Numbered from the stretch's first letter, positions 43,601 through 54,760 are shown. The stretch is 64,000 nucleotides of DNA from Corbicula japonica (GCA_038501625.1 JAZAYU010000004.1:17378957-17442956), one strand, 5' to 3'. Notes: generated by a model from the letters alone, not told the origin. Numbers and translations are program-made.

Positions 43601-46600
43601 CAGGCCAATAAGGTCTGTAAAAGCTACCTAGATCAGGTACATTTAATACACCGCAGTACCCAGTTTCAGAACCCTGGACACATATACTGTGGTATCATTT
43701 AATTTAGTGGGGAACAATTTTTGTGCAAAAGCCCAAAATGATATATTTGCGCAGGGGATAAATTTGCCTAACTGTGTTCACTGTTAAGACATGGTGTGGT
43801 TTTGCTGGGCTTTAAATTCGCACATTAGCTCTAGCACGAAATACGCCAACTTTAAACCTGCATGAAATATAATGATACCACAGTAGTTAACTGAGTTAAA
43901 TGTTTTAAGTAGAAAATTATGTTTGAAGCACCTGATAAAGTAGTTTCCAGGGTTCTACACATATTTTAATCCAAAAAATAAATTGCATGTGGGCTGTTAT
44001 TATCCAGTCAACTACCCTCTTATTAACAACGTTTAACAATCGTATTGCATTTAAATTTATGTAACTTGCAGATTGGCACAGTTTCAGTTTCAAGATTGAA
44101 ACAAAGTATTTGGGTAATTAGCGACGGATGCCTAAAATCACACATGATATATCATATGTGTCTACATGACATTTTATTGTTGAAAGGTTGTATTTGTATA
44201 ATATTGCTGTAAGAAAGTTCTCTAGTACAAACCATTCTATCAATATTCTCAAGCTGCCCATCTAACTTCTCTATCTGGGTTTCCCCAAATTTCTTGTGAC
44301 GAAGCAAACGCTTTGCTTTTCTGCAAAATATTAGAGAAAAAAAATTTACAATCTAAATATATGGTGTATTCTCAGAATGTATACACCTGTGTAAAAATAA
44401 GTGTTTGAAAATTGATTGTTACACCTTACACCAAAAGCCCAGATCAAAATGGTATCTGAGAACTATGTTAGAAGCATCATGGTAACACAGAAAAGTTCAA
44501 CATGCCTCTCTGAACAATATGCTGGAAGAAAAAAGCCCATGTCACTCTGAGCATTATGCTAGAACAGGAAAGCCCTGCATGCCTCTTGCAGGGTAATTCT
44601 GTAAGGGAAAAGCTCCACATGTTGTAACTTTAAATGTATTATGTAAAACATCAAGCTATGGCCACACTTCAGTAGTAAAGGTCATAAATATCACTTTTTA
44701 TTGTCTTATTGTATACATTTTTATTGGTTATTGACTTATTTGATTATTAAAATGTTTGCAAATTAAACAAATTGGTATTTTTAAGACTACATAACCGATG
44801 CAAAGCTCCTTTATTATTAAATAACAACTTAAAAGTATCACAATTATTTTCACATACTCTTTGTTGCCTTCTTTCAACAGTTTTCTGGCTGTCTCTCTCT
44901 CATTTTCCATCTGCACTGTAATTTTCTTTTGGAGTTGCTTTAAGTTATCTCTCTGGTGCTTCAGTTCCTGAAGAAAAGTAACTGAGGTCAGTTACCTCTT
45001 AGTTTCCATAACAAAACAATTCTAAACTTAATGAACATCAAATTTTCAAACCTCAAATTTCCATCTAGACAGCTTGAAAAAAATGCATTCTGCAGGATGA
45101 TGGAGCAGTGGTTATTGATGAAAAGTATTTCATAGTTCATGAAACTGAAGCTTGTATATAAAAATTAGTATATTTGTAATGTTTCAATCATTCATGGATA
45201 CAACTTTTATTTCATCAGCAACCAGAGTAGATCCAAATCATACTGCACATCTGTGCAGTCTAAGCTTTTAGACTCACCAGATTATTTCTGACTAAGAAGT
45301 GAACAGTGTAGATTCTGATTTGACTGCACATATTTACTCGGTGATATCTGAGTGGATCTACACCGGTTCCTTCTTGGCCAGAAATAACCCAATGACTCTA
45401 AAAGCGAACTTTAGATCCTGATCATGCCATGGATATGCCAGCTGATATGAATCTACTCTCTCCACCCATGGGATTACAGCCAAATCTCACAGGGTAAAGG
45501 GTTAAACCTGCATTATATGTATTTAACATTATTAAATTATTAATTTATTATGTATTTAACATTATCAAGTTATTAATTTATTAAGTGGAATAAAAAAACC
45601 CAGCCAAAAACAAAATATGAGCATGAAATATATAACATAATATATTTCTGGTTTCTTGCATAACAGTACCATTACAAGCAACATATGTGTTGTTTGAAGA
45701 ATGCCGTGGTTTTGTAGTAGATTTCATTTTAGGCAGCATCAGTAGCTCACTTGGTACAGCTTCAGCCAGAGGTAGGATGAAGAGTTCTGGTCTAGGCTAC
45801 TCTTTCCAGACACCAAAATTGCCTAAATGGTGTTGTCAGCAGAATGAACAACTTTTGGAGCTCCTTTGAGACGCATTGACTGGGGTATTGGACTAGAACC
45901 TGGGCTGTCTATTGTTGACATTAATTAGCAAAATAAATTGGAAATGTCTAGCATTCCCTATTCCTGTATATCCATCCTTATTCTTATCAGGTGGTCTGGG
46001 TAGCTCAACTGGTAGTGTATCAGCACAGTATGCTGGAGGTTCAAGATTAGAGTCCTGGCCGAGGCTACTCTTTCCACCCCAAAACTGTCACAATTGAATA
46101 ATAATACATGTAGTCATTTACAAATGTTCTTGTAATGTGTCAATCAAATGGCATGACATGGATATATTACAGTGCATACTAATTTCCTGACCTTTTGAAA
46201 ATTCTCATAAGACTGTCTATGTCTGGTTACCTGACCTCTTGCCTAATGTTCTAATACTGTATGAGTCCGTGAGGTGCTGGACCTCAAGCTTATGTTAATT
46301 AGAAAGTATAATATTATGCCAGTGAATAAAAAATGTAAAAGAAAATTCACATTTTAGCCTTTCAGGTACAAAAATTATTCATAAGAATATAATTATTATT
46401 ATATCATGGCAGATCTGGGTTGTAAAGAGTAGCCAAACAGAATTCAAACATTGGACCTCCGGCATACAGTGCCGACCCTCTACCAATAAAACTACCAAGG
46501 CTGCTGGTAAGAAGTCTACTACAATATGTTCTAAAGAACTGGATTTAATTCAATTTTATACATAAATAAGGTTAACAAGTTTAGCACTAACCAATATGGC

Positions 46601-46663
46601 CTTGTCTTGCTCTGTGACTCTGGATTCTTTTTTGGTCTCCTTTTTACCAAATAAATTCCCCAT
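38638..46663 (-). CDS. CHMP6: Charged multivesicular body protein 6 (ESCRT-III, Vps20)
   Basis: Eight exons join in frame to 209 residues: 46663-46592, 44967-44858, 44320-44233, 43446-43360, 40419-40354, 39607-39527, 39227-39158, 38693-38638 (TGA). The N-terminus MGNLFG is the N-myristoylation signal typical of CHMP6, followed by RVTEQDKAIL and a long charged helical region. VLPEVPGEEP at 181-190 resembles the MIM2 motif that binds the VPS4 MIT domain. The tail is Lys/Ala rich and ends in AMLAS. Family knowledge: links ESCRT-II (VPS25) to ESCRT-III and seeds CHMP4 filaments at endosomes. The family is usually about 200 residues, so this looks complete. Exon 3 uses a weaker donor, GTTTGT, as does exon 6. 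The gene points away from PIGX and converges on CFAP52. Intron 4 holds HINE-like element D. Confidence 0.96.
38921..39112 (+). mobile_element. TTAA-class MITE in CHMP6 intron 7
   Basis: Starts TTAACCCTTCCCTACATATA; second module truncated after GATCAGACAGCATG. Ends about 45 bp from CHMP6 exon 7. Confidence 0.72.
40616..40677. repeat. (GAT)n microsatellite at the 5' flank of element D
   Basis: Interrupted GAT repeats. A similar GATGATGATAACGATGAT stretch follows the other end of element D, so D inserted into or beside microsatellite DNA. Confidence 0.93.
40715..42867 (+). mobile_element. HINE/pearl-like element D, about 12 x 165-bp core, in CHMP6 intron 4
   Basis: Starts AACACAAGAG with hairpin GGGCCA-TAA-TGGCCC. 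Sub-terminal GCTCACCTGAG (40746-40756) is complementary to CTCAGGTGAGC (42855-42865) in the 3' hairpin. About twelve units of 162-170 bp begin TTGTGGTTTCAGACAAG (40778 to 42601) and include CCCTGGGGCGGGGCC. A unique segment at 42640-42785 holds a perfect RFX-type palindrome, followed by the GGAC tract. ATG-type microsatellite DNA lies on both sides (40616-40677 and 42875-42890). Confidence 0.82.
42643..42656. promoter_or_regulatory. Perfect palindromic X-box carried by element D
   Basis: GTTGCCATGGCAAC equals the canonical RFX palindrome (GTTGCC-N2-GGCAAC). It lies in the unique 3' segment of element D, 2.3 kb inside CHMP6 intron 4 from exon 5. Use in vivo is unknown. Confidence 0.6.
43685..43885. 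mobile_element. 201-bp TIR MITE in CHMP6 intron 3
   Basis: Ends TACTGTGGTATCATT and AATGATACCACAGTA are perfect inverse copies. The interior carries GCAAAAGCCCAAAATGATAT, shared with diverged copies at 53339 and 50235. Confidence 0.8.
45215..45505 (+). mobile_element. TTAA-class MITE, expanded copy with three half-modules, in CHMP6 intron 1
   Basis: Modules appear at 45225-45270, 45300-45370 and 45405-45470, so a hairpin module has been duplicated. The right end is CAGGGTAAAGGGTTAA. Confidence 0.7.
45733..45860 (+). mobile_element. tRNA-derived SINE fragment in CHMP6 intron 1
   Basis: Box A-like TAGCTCACTTGGTACAG, then a degenerate middle and GCTACTCTTTCCAGACACC, the same tail as the next copy. 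Confidence 0.6.
45988..46090 (+). mobile_element. tRNA-derived SINE, best copy
   Basis: Box A TAGCTCAACTGGTAG and box B-like GGTTCAAGATTAGAGTCC, spaced as in a tRNA gene, then GGCTACTCTTTCCACCCC. It does not fold into an intact tRNA by eye, so a SINE head is preferred. Confidence 0.65.
46425..46503 (-). mobile_element. tRNA-derived SINE, inverted copy
   Basis: Reverse strand reads CCTTGGTAGTTTTATTGGTAG (box A region) and GGTCCAATGTTTGAATTC (box B region), ending GGCTACTCT like the two forward copies. Confidence 0.6.
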
Positions 46664-46791
46664 CTTTACCGGCTGTCGCTAATTGACAACAAGAAAATCG
46701 TTATGAGTTACTTTTCTTATACAATTCGTAAGCTTTCAATGTGAGTGAAATTAAATGTCTTTATTCAACGATTAGTCAAATTGTTTTTGAT

Positions 46792-46818
46792 TTGTTGTTG
46801 TTGTTGTTGTTGTTGTTA
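46792..46818. repeat. (TTG)9 tract in the CHMP6 5' flank
   Basis: TTG repeats lying 20 bp from the target duplication of the 7.9 kb transposon. Confidence 0.93.
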
Positions 46819-46822
46819 TTCT

Positions 46823-46832
46823 TAACCGGAAG
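46823..46832 (+). promoter_or_regulatory. ETS-type site in the CHMP6/PIGX bidirectional promoter
   Basis: AACCGGAAGT lies 160 bp upstream of the CHMP6 ATG. ETS sites are common in divergent housekeeping promoters. The 7.9 kb transposon inserted 15 bp away, separating it from PIGX. Confidence 0.5.
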
Positions 46833-46846
46833 TTTGTGTAAGGAAC

Positions 46847-47870
46847 CGGTAGGTATAAAATACGCAATGGAAAAATGGACCGCAATGGAAACAAAATACG
46901 CAATGGAAATAGAAAATATTTATTTTGTGTAAATATATGTTTTTATTAGAATTTATAACACAGATTGAATATTATATCAACCAAACACATGTTATTTTTA
47001 ATTTAAACCAAGTGTCCAAGTTTCAGATTCGTAAATATTAATGAAATACCTTAATAATTCTTGCGCAATGGAAATTCCTGTGGACGCAATGGAAATGAAG
47101 ATCGTGATTTTATTGCTATTCTCTAATATTTGAATGAAAATTGACTTGTAAATGATGTTTTAATAATATTTCATCGGTCATAAACATGAAATATTTTTTT
47201 AATAATGTCTTAGTGCTCAGTTTTCCAGTATATATGAAATAATCCTAAAAAATCGTGCGCAATGGAAATTCACGTGTACGCAATTGAAATAAAAAATATT
47301 TATTTTGTGTAAATATTTGTTTTTATAAGAATTTATAACAAAGATTGAATATTATAACAACCAAACATATTATTTTTTATTTAAACCAAGTGTCCAGGTT
47401 TCAGATTCGTAAATATTAATGAAATACCTTAATAATTCTTGCGCAATGGAAATTCCTGTGGACGCAATGGAAATGAAGATCGTGATTTTATTGCTATTCT
47501 CTAATATTTGAATGAAACTTGACTTATAAATGATGTTTCAATAATATTTCATCGGCCATAAACATGAAATATTTTTAAAATAATGTCTTAGTGTTCAGGT
47601 TTCCAATATATATGAAATAATCCTCAAAAATCGTGCGCAATGGAAATTCACGTGTACGCAATTGAAATAAAAGTTCGTTTTAATTGATATTTGGTTGCCT
47701 TTTGTAAGATTTAACAACAATTATTGAATTTGTTATCAATCAAAAACCTTTTTGTAAACGTTTAGTCAAGTGTCCAAGTTTTATAATAGGAAATGATATT
47801 GAAAAACATATGATAAATCTTGCGCAATGTAAATTCCCGTGCACGCAATGGAAATGAATACCGTGTTTTA
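46847..47870 (+). repeat. Left terminal inverted repeat with CGCAATGGAAAT arrays
   Basis: Contains about 13 copies of CGCAATGGAAAT or one-mismatch variants, near 46864, 46881, 46898, 47064, 47083, 47259, 47279, 47442, 47462, 47635, 47656, 47823 and 47844. Most come as direct-repeat pairs about 20 bp apart, close to two helical turns. The sequence between pairs is AT-rich and repeats with a period of about 378 bp (47064 to 47442, 47259 to 47635). Confidence 0.86.
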
Positions 47871-48182
47871 CGGGCATACTCGAGAACTTCTTTGAAAATA
47901 TTTAACATTTCCCAATTCAATCACCTCTCCCATTCCCCAAAATTACTGTTCCCAACAACAAACAGTGCCGTTTCCTTATTGACAAAAGAGTTTTTCGCAA
48001 GAAATGACGTACAAAAATAATTTCCATTGACAGGCAGTCAATGGATCGGCAATAAGTTAATTCTGACATGACATTTACATCACTAAAAGCTTTCCTTCGT
48101 TATATTGTGTGTTGTGCAGTGTGATATAATATCAAGTAACTTTAAAGAACTCTGTGTGATAACGAAGACATTAATTGTTATA

Positions 48183-48254
48183 ATGCCACGAAAACGCAGG
48201 TTCCCGTGTGGTTCGTGCCAGAAGAAATGTGTGGACGTTTGTCTTCTCTGTGAG
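48183..48254 (+). CDS. Small Cys-rich first exon inside the long-TIR transposon
   Basis: A 24-codon open stretch starts with ATG and ends exactly at GAG followed by the strong donor GTAAGT. It begins MPRKRRFPCG and has Cys at 9, 12, 16, 20 and 23 (C-x2-C-x3-C-x3-C-x2-C), suggesting a zinc-binding head. It lies about 300 bp inside the left TIR, in the same orientation as the decayed transposase frame 2.4 kb downstream. It is best read as the N-terminal exon of the element's own protein. No acceptor or second exon could be assigned, so this is a partial model. Confidence 0.45.
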
Positions 48255-50632
48255 GTAAGTAATGTTTCACAAGTCTTTTAATCTAATATAGCATTTTGAC
48301 ATAGTAGCTGAGCTTATTACTCTAACGTTTAACTTTATCTAAATTAACGGATAAGTTAATGCATTCACCCAGATTGGGTTACATATATCAGAACATTTTT
48401 TTAATATATCAAATTAATATAAATCTGTAGAAAAAGGACCACGTAGAAGAAGGATCACAATTCGTTTGTCGCATTTACTTTAATTATTACTTTAACTATA
48501 TGTAATTTTACCAACATGACTGTGTCAATTTACTTGTGGACATCAGATTTTTAGAAGGGCCTTTTAGCCAAAAGTTTGTCCAGTGCAATACCAGTAGCAC
48601 ACATATGACACGTTAATGCCAATACACCATTGCATTTCACACCTATGCGTCTTTGTTCCCACCAGGGGTCCGAGATTACTGGCAGATTAGGAAAGATAAA
48701 AGAATTTGCTACCACAAAATTAATTATAAAAAGGAACCGTTTGTGATAATGTATAATTTTGTAGATAACTAAGGGTCCCTTTATTTATTATAATGAGGAT
48801 TTGGTAGATAATGGTTTGAAAGTAAATGAATTTAACTAACAATTATCAGGGGTGAAGGCAGGATTTAATATTTGGGCGGCGCAAATTTTGTAACATAATT
48901 TTATTATTGAAGATATAAATCATCGAATTTAAGGGTTTCATTAAAATCACTTGTTTTGTTCTTGCATGTCACATTCGCAATGAATAATTAATAAATAACG
49001 ATATATCTGTGTCAGTATCTGATTTCATTATGTTTCTATTGTTCATAATTTAAGGGCCCACTACACTCCTCCTTGCACGTTCGTCGTCATAACGGAAAAA
49101 ATTATAAAAATCTCAATAGCGAAAAAGTGCTGTTCAATGAATTGTGTTGTGATTGTTTCGAACAAAACGCTTAAACTTTTTAATGTAAAAGTTAATTACA
49201 TTTGTTTGTTCTAGATTATTTAGTTGCTTATTTAAATTGTATTGTTATCTGTTTTTTTGGGAAATGAAAATCACATAAAATAGTAATGCATAATCCCAGA
49301 AGCTTAATCCTATTATGTATTTTAAGGGGTCTAGCTATAAAGTGCTATTATATAAAATATGGAAAACATGCTGAAACTGCATATATGTGATATCAAACTT
49401 GAATTTGGGTATGAAAATTGGAATGGTTAATTGACACAGTTTTATATATCTTCATTCAATTTTATATATTTCACTGATTCATCATTAGCTGTCTTGCAGA
49501 TACATAAAACATATAAATCGGGTTCTTTTAACAATTATTGATAAATTGAGTGTTTGAATTTATTGTATTAAGGCAAGAGGGCGCGGCTTGCTAGCTTCGT
49601 TTTCAAAAGGGCGGAGCTTAAAAGGGGCATTTATCGTTTTATTTAGACATCGTAACTGGACAGCCCCCTAACTGATATCCTGCTAAGCTGTTTATTGGAC
49701 CCTGATAGTTGATATGTCTAAGGGCGTTCACAGATAATGGATTAGATAAGAAACCTTACGAAATATTTTGATAAGACCTATTATGGAAATATCATACAGT
49801 TGTTAGTTTATTTTATCAGACATTTTTGTACCAAAACCCTTTTTTTTCTTAAGGGTGTTTTATTTTTTATATAAATACACTTAAAACCAATGTTCTAACT
49901 ACATCGATCAAAAAACAATGAGACATGAATTTTCGTTTACGGAGAATATAACAACAATTTTGTGACTTTTGGTTTTACTTATTCATTAAATGTCAAGTGT
50001 TTTCTAAACGCGTGAACAGAATTTAATAAATGTTTCATACAAACAAGTGAAAATGATGTAACTTATAATATTTCAAGTTTGAAGTGTATATCCCGAATCC
50101 TTGCTGAGAAATTAAAAAATATGACTGGTGTAGTTAGAACATTGTAAAGTGTAAATTAGTTTAGAATATTTGTATCCTGAACAGAATGAAATGTGATTCT
50201 CAATAAACTCATTTATCTCACTGTTTTCACGAGTGATATCTTTATGTTTCGCAGGAAAGATTTTCGCGCTAAAGTTATAATCACGCATTTTTGCGCCACT
50301 TTATATTTCTAGCTCAAAATGTGATGTGTGCAATTTTATGTAGTGTATATTTTTGCGCATTTACCATGCGCGAAACTTCGTCCCACGCGAAATATGATGT
50401 TACCACGGCGGTGTAGTATTCTATAATATATACATTTACATAAATTTATATAGAAACGTCAGAATAATTATAATATCAACATAATTCGTGCTGTGCAAAT
50501 TAGTTCCCCAATTACAAAGTTATATACCGATATACTTCCAATAGAATGTTTGACAATGAAACCTACCTCGGTCTATCTCTCTTTAATAAGTTTTGTAGCT
50601 TGTATAATAAAGCGAAACAATGAATATTGCAC
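48255..50632. other. Interior of the 7.9 kb transposon
   Basis: Between the Cys-rich exon and the decayed frame the sequence is AT-rich with no coding stretch I can defend, apart from the MITE-like piece at 50235-50430. The missing transposase core would be expected here and is absent or unrecognisable. Confidence 0.5.
50235..50430. mobile_element. Diverged relative of the same MITE
   Basis: Reverse complement begins TACTACACCGCCGTGGTAAC and contains TTTCGCGTGGGACGAAG-type sequence resembling the 53339 copy. The opposite end is less clear. Confidence 0.45.
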
Positions 50633-52902
50633 AGAGAAGATGACAGCAGGAAAAAGGAATTACATACCTCTAGAACCACAGCCGCTCGATTCACATATTC
50701 TGGTAATACACCCGATGTATCAGACTTTGAAAGCCTCTCCGAAAGGTGCACAACACTTTAAAAGACGGGTGACATGGTTTGGAAATATACCAGACAGTTT
50801 CGCATACTTACCGGACAATGTTGGCATTGGTTGAATATATTGTTCGACACCCGAGTTGAACGCCTGAAACAATTCATAGCCAACAAAGATAATAATATCA
50901 CAGACAAGAAATTCCAACCATACTTTGAAAATAAACTGAATCACACCTTCTAGTCAGCCATGTCATTGAGCCGTCGCGAAAAAATCGCATTAACACAAAA
51001 TTGAACGAACAACAATAGCGAAAGCGCTAACCATATTCTTAAAACTTTGAAGTCGACGGACATACCTAAATTTATTGAACTATTGTACGAGGTGATCAAC
51101 GGAGAAAAAAATCGAACGATGTCGCGCAATAAGAAACAAGAGCCGTCAGAGACGGGTTATGCTCCCCAACGCCGCTTTGTCACAAATACTTTTTTGTTAG
51201 AACAGGAAGAATTTGTAAGAAAGATATTGTATTTGAAAGTTTCCTTTACGATTCAAACAGAAAGCATTTTACAATATTGTACAAAAATAAGACAAAAAAA
51301 ATGAGAAATTTCAAAGGGCACTAACTCAAAAATGAATAAAGCAAGAGTTATGGTTCTTGTGCATTGCACTGCTCTGCATTGAGATCATTCTACTTATGAA
51401 GTTTCAAGTTCAGAAACTTTTATACTTTGTGAGATATGCACCAGATAAAACTAAGTAAGAGAAATTTCAAAGGGAAATAAATAAAAAATCAATAAAGCAA
51501 GATTTATGGTTCTTGTGCACTGCACTGCGCCTCATTGAGATCTATCTACTTATGAAGTTTCAACTTCCTAACTCTTATACTTTGTGAGATATGCCCCGGA
51601 CAAAAAGTAAGTATGGTAAATTTCAAAGGGCATTAACTCTATAATGAATAAAGCAAGAGTTATGGTTCTTGTGCACTGCACTGCTCCTCAACGAATTCAT
51701 TCTACTTATGAAGTTTCAAGTTCATAACTCTTATACTTTGTGTGATATGCCCTGGACAAAAAATAAGTAAGAGAAATTTCAAAGGGCAATAAATCAAAAA
51801 TCAATAAAAGCAAGAGTTATGGTTCTTATGCACTGCACTGCTCATCATTGAGATCTATCTACTTATGAAGTTTCAACTTCATAACTCTTATACTTTGTGA
51901 GATATGCCCCGGACAAAAAGTAAGTATGAAAAATTTCAAAGGGCAATAACTCAAAAATGAATAAAGCAAGAGTTATGGTTCTTGTGCACTGCACTGCTCC
52001 TCCCTGAGATCTATCTAGTTATGAAGGTTCAACTTCATAACTCTTATACTTTATGAGATATGCCCAAGACAAAAAGTAAGTATGAGAAATTTGAAAGGGC
52101 AATAACTCAAAAATGAATAAAGCAAGAGTTATGGTTCTTATGCACTGCACTACTCCTCATTGAGATCTATCTACTTATGAAGTTTCAACTTCATAACTCT
52201 TATACTTTGTGAAATATGCCCCGGACAAAAAGTAAGTATGAGAAATTTCAAAGGGCAATAACTCAAAAATGAATAAAGCAAGAGTTATGGTTCTTGTGCA
52301 CTGCACTGCTCCTCATTGAGATCTATCTACTTATGAAGTTTCAACTTCATAACTCTTATACTTTGTGAGATATGCCCCGGACAAAAAGTAAGTATGAGAA
52401 ATTTCAAAGGGCAATAACTCAAAAATGAATAAAGCAAGAGTTATGGTTCTTGTGCACTGCACTGCTCCTCATTGAGATCTATCTACTTATGAAGTTTCAA
52501 CTTCATAACTCTTAGACTTTGGGAGATATGCCCCGGACAAAAAGTAAGTATGAGAAATTTCAAAGGGCAATAACTCAAAAATGAATAAAGCAAGAGTTAT
52601 AGTTCTTGTGCACTGCACTGCTCCTCAACGAGATCTAACTACCTATGAAGTTTAGTCTTGATACCTCTCATAGTTTTTGTGTAATTGTCCGGACAATATT
52701 ATGACGGACGGACGGACGAACGAACGGACGAACGAACGGACGGACGAACAGGACGGACGGACGGACAAAGCGACAACTATATGCTCCCCCGAATTTCGGG
52801 GGGAGCATAATAAAGGCAACTATAAACTGGCGCCGGATTTTGCTCATCATCTGATAGACATATACGCGTGGTCAAATTTAACTGAACAACAACGAGAATC
52901 TT
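50633..52902 (+). pseudogene. Decayed transposase-like reading frame interrupted by element E
   Basis: From about 50633 (after an acceptor-like TTGCACAG) one frame stays coding-like for about 165 codons but carries three internal stops: TAA near 50758, TAG near 50951 and TGA near 51002. Recognisable pieces include CWHWLNILFDTRVERLK, TNNNSESANHILK and DIPKFIELLYEVINGEK. A TNN-xES-xNH-xLK block followed by a conserved helix recalls the C-terminal part of Mutator-like transposases; that is recognition from memory, not a search. The frame is cut at 51135 by element E and resumes in the same frame after 52809 with KLAPDFAHHLIDIYAW, ending near 52902. The N-terminal catalytic part was not found, so the copy appears dead. 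Confidence 0.5.
51135..52810 (+). mobile_element. HINE/pearl-like element E, about 9 x 156-bp core, nested in the 7.9 kb transposon
   Basis: Starts AACAAGAG, then hairpin CCGTC-AGA-GACGG. TTATGCTCCCC (51157-51167) is complementary to GGGGAGCATAA (52800-52810). The core has about nine 156-bp units with GAGTTATGGTTCTTGTGCAC, then a long GGACGGACGAAC tract and the hairpin CTCCCCCGAATTTCGGGGGGAG. The insertion splits the decayed transposase-like frame, so it came after the host transposon. Confidence 0.82.
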
Positions 52903-53338
52903 AAGAAAAAAGTTTCGCGAGGATAAAGGACGACAAAACAGTGGAATTTTAATTTCAAGTAATGACGCCAGACCTTTAATGAAATAGATGAAAGGGGAAC
53001 TTTGAAAGAAACCGAACACGACAAATATGAAAATACTGCAGGCTCGGTTTGATTGAGCCTGTTCATGAACAGTAATGGGAATGCATATTACTACCCACGC
53101 CGCCTAGCCCCGGGTTGAGCGCAACTCAGTAATTGCACCATTAAATAGTACAATTTCGATGCATACCAGAACATTAATGAAAACTCCAACGGCCGGGAAA
53201 AAACCCAAAGCAGGTTAAAAGAGAAAGAGCAGAACGTTCAACTACGCCAATAAAAAAGGCAAAACGACAATTATAGACACAGTCGGATGGACGACCATTA
53301 TGGTCGGACCTGGACCTTAAATAGGTCCCGACTATCTA

Positions 53339-53445
53339 TACTGTAGCATCATTTGATTTCGCGGAGACGAATTTCCGCGCAAAACCCGAAAATAACATAT
53401 TCGCGGGGGAATGAATTCGCGCAACTGTGTTTTCCTTTAAAGAGA
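53339..53445. mobile_element. Half copy of the TACTGTGGTATCATT MITE inside the long-TIR transposon
   Basis: Starts TACTGTAGCATCATTTGATT and runs through CGCGCAAAACCCGAAAAT, parallel to the copy at 43685; the right end is missing. CpG dinucleotides are better preserved, suggesting a younger or different subfamily. Confidence 0.6.
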
Positions 53446-53564
53446 CCCTGTTAAATGGTTTAATTTCTCTGGTGTTGAATTTGGTCCTTAAATAGGCGCA
53501 GACATATGAAATAAGACTGTTGTTTTACAAATGTATGTATTCTTTATTATAGTTTTGTTTGTTT

Positions 53565-54760
53565 GCATTCGTCAATCGTGATTTCTTTTTCATTGCGTAC
53601 ATGTCCATTTCCATTGCGTAGTCTTCAAACATATTTTTTATTCATTGAGGTGTTATAAGTTATAATTGTACGAATAATTTCTTTGATTATTTATAAGAGT
53701 ACCGCCCTTAAGCTTATGCATGTGTTCATTTGCATTTACGAACACAAAGTTAGTTGAAGATCGTGATTTTCATTTTCCATTGCGTACATGAAAATTTCCA
53801 TTGCGCACGAAATATCTACACAATCGGATGGGCGATCATTATTACAATGATCGGACCTGGTCCTTAAATAGGCCTCGACATATGAAATAAGACTGCTTTT
53901 TTTTTTTTACAAATTTATGTATTCTTTATTACAGTTTTGTTTGTTTGCACTCGTCAATCGTGATTTCTTTTTCATTGCGTACATGTGCATTTCCATTGCG
54001 TAGTCTTGAAACATATTTTTATTCCAGTTATAAGTAATAATTGAACGAATAATTTCTTTGATTATTTATAAGACTAACGCCCTGAAGCTTATGCATGTGT
54101 TCATTTGCATTTGCGAACACAAAGTTAGTTGAAGATCGTGATTTTCATTTTCCATTGCGTACATGAAAATTTCCATTGCGCACGAAATATCTACACAACC
54201 GCGGTCTTCAAATAAGCCTCAAAATTGAATGTGATTTTTATGAAAATTTATTCAATTTATAAAGGTACTCCTTTAATTATATTATAACTAGAACGTGTGA
54301 TTAATCCTACATGCATTCAAAATAGTGCAGAAATAAGTTTTACATTTCCATTTCGTACACGTAACCTTCCATTTGGCGATATTCTAAAACCGTCAATCTA
54401 CTAAAGGTATTTCGTTTCATGTTCGATTACAGTTTCATTTCTTAACTAAATAAATTTTACTGAGCAATTGCAAACTAATACAATTAAAAAGCAAAATATC
54501 CTAGATGTACATTTCCATTGCGCGCACGTGAATTTCCATTGCGCAGCGTTTAAAGTAGGTATTTTAATAATATTGACGAATGGAAAACCCGGACACCTAG
54601 CTAATATTAAAAATATAATGTTCTTGATTATAAAATATTCAATCAGTGTTATTTATTCATATAAAACAAACATATTTACAAAAAATACTTTTTTTAATTT
54701 CCATTGCGTATTTTGTTTCCATTGCGGTCCATTTTTCCATTGCGTATTTTATACCTACCC
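53565..54760 (-). repeat. Right terminal inverted repeat with ATTTCCATTGCG arrays
   Basis: Mirror image of the left arm. ATTTCCATTGCG or close variants recur, often paired, near 53591-53625, 53768-53800, 53966-54000, 54150-54182, 54508-54545 and 54693-54745. A longer unit beginning with GGTCCTTAAATAGG repeats at about 53478 and 53862. The outer 60 bp match the left end almost perfectly, while inner blocks have diverged and changed in number. Confidence 0.85.

Larger units (their letters stand above)
46847..54760. mobile_element. 7.9 kb long-TIR DNA transposon, Mutator-like candidate
   Basis: An 8-bp direct repeat TAAGGAAC flanks the element at 46839-46846 and 54761-54768. The outermost 60 or so bases at each end are near-identical inverted copies, starting (C/G)GGTAGGTATAAAATACGC, and homology continues with more divergence for about 1 kb inward. 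Both arms are built from reiterated blocks of roughly 380 bp carrying the motif CGCAATGGAAAT. Inside are a Cys-rich 24-codon exon, a decayed reading frame and HINE-like element E. Long TIRs plus an 8-bp duplication suit Mutator-like elements; hAT, P, Merlin and KDZ elements also make about 8 bp, so the assignment is inference. It sits between the divergent CHMP6 and PIGX starts. Confidence 0.87.

Noticed and set aside
45988..46090. Functional tRNA gene
   Set aside because: Boxes A and B are present but the acceptor stem does not pair and related degenerate copies lie nearby, so a SINE is more likely.
50493..50834. 113-codon open frame starting at 50493
   Set aside because: It is in a different frame from the coding-like decayed transposase sequence over the same bases and has no recognisable motif.
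52668..53066. Arg/Thr- or Pro/Val-rich frames in both directions
   Set aside because: They arise from the GGACGGACGAAC tract at the end of element E.
46847..54760. Maverick/Polinton or integrated virus
   Set aside because: The element is too small, duplicates 8 rather than 6 bp and shows no polymerase, integrase or capsid-like frame.
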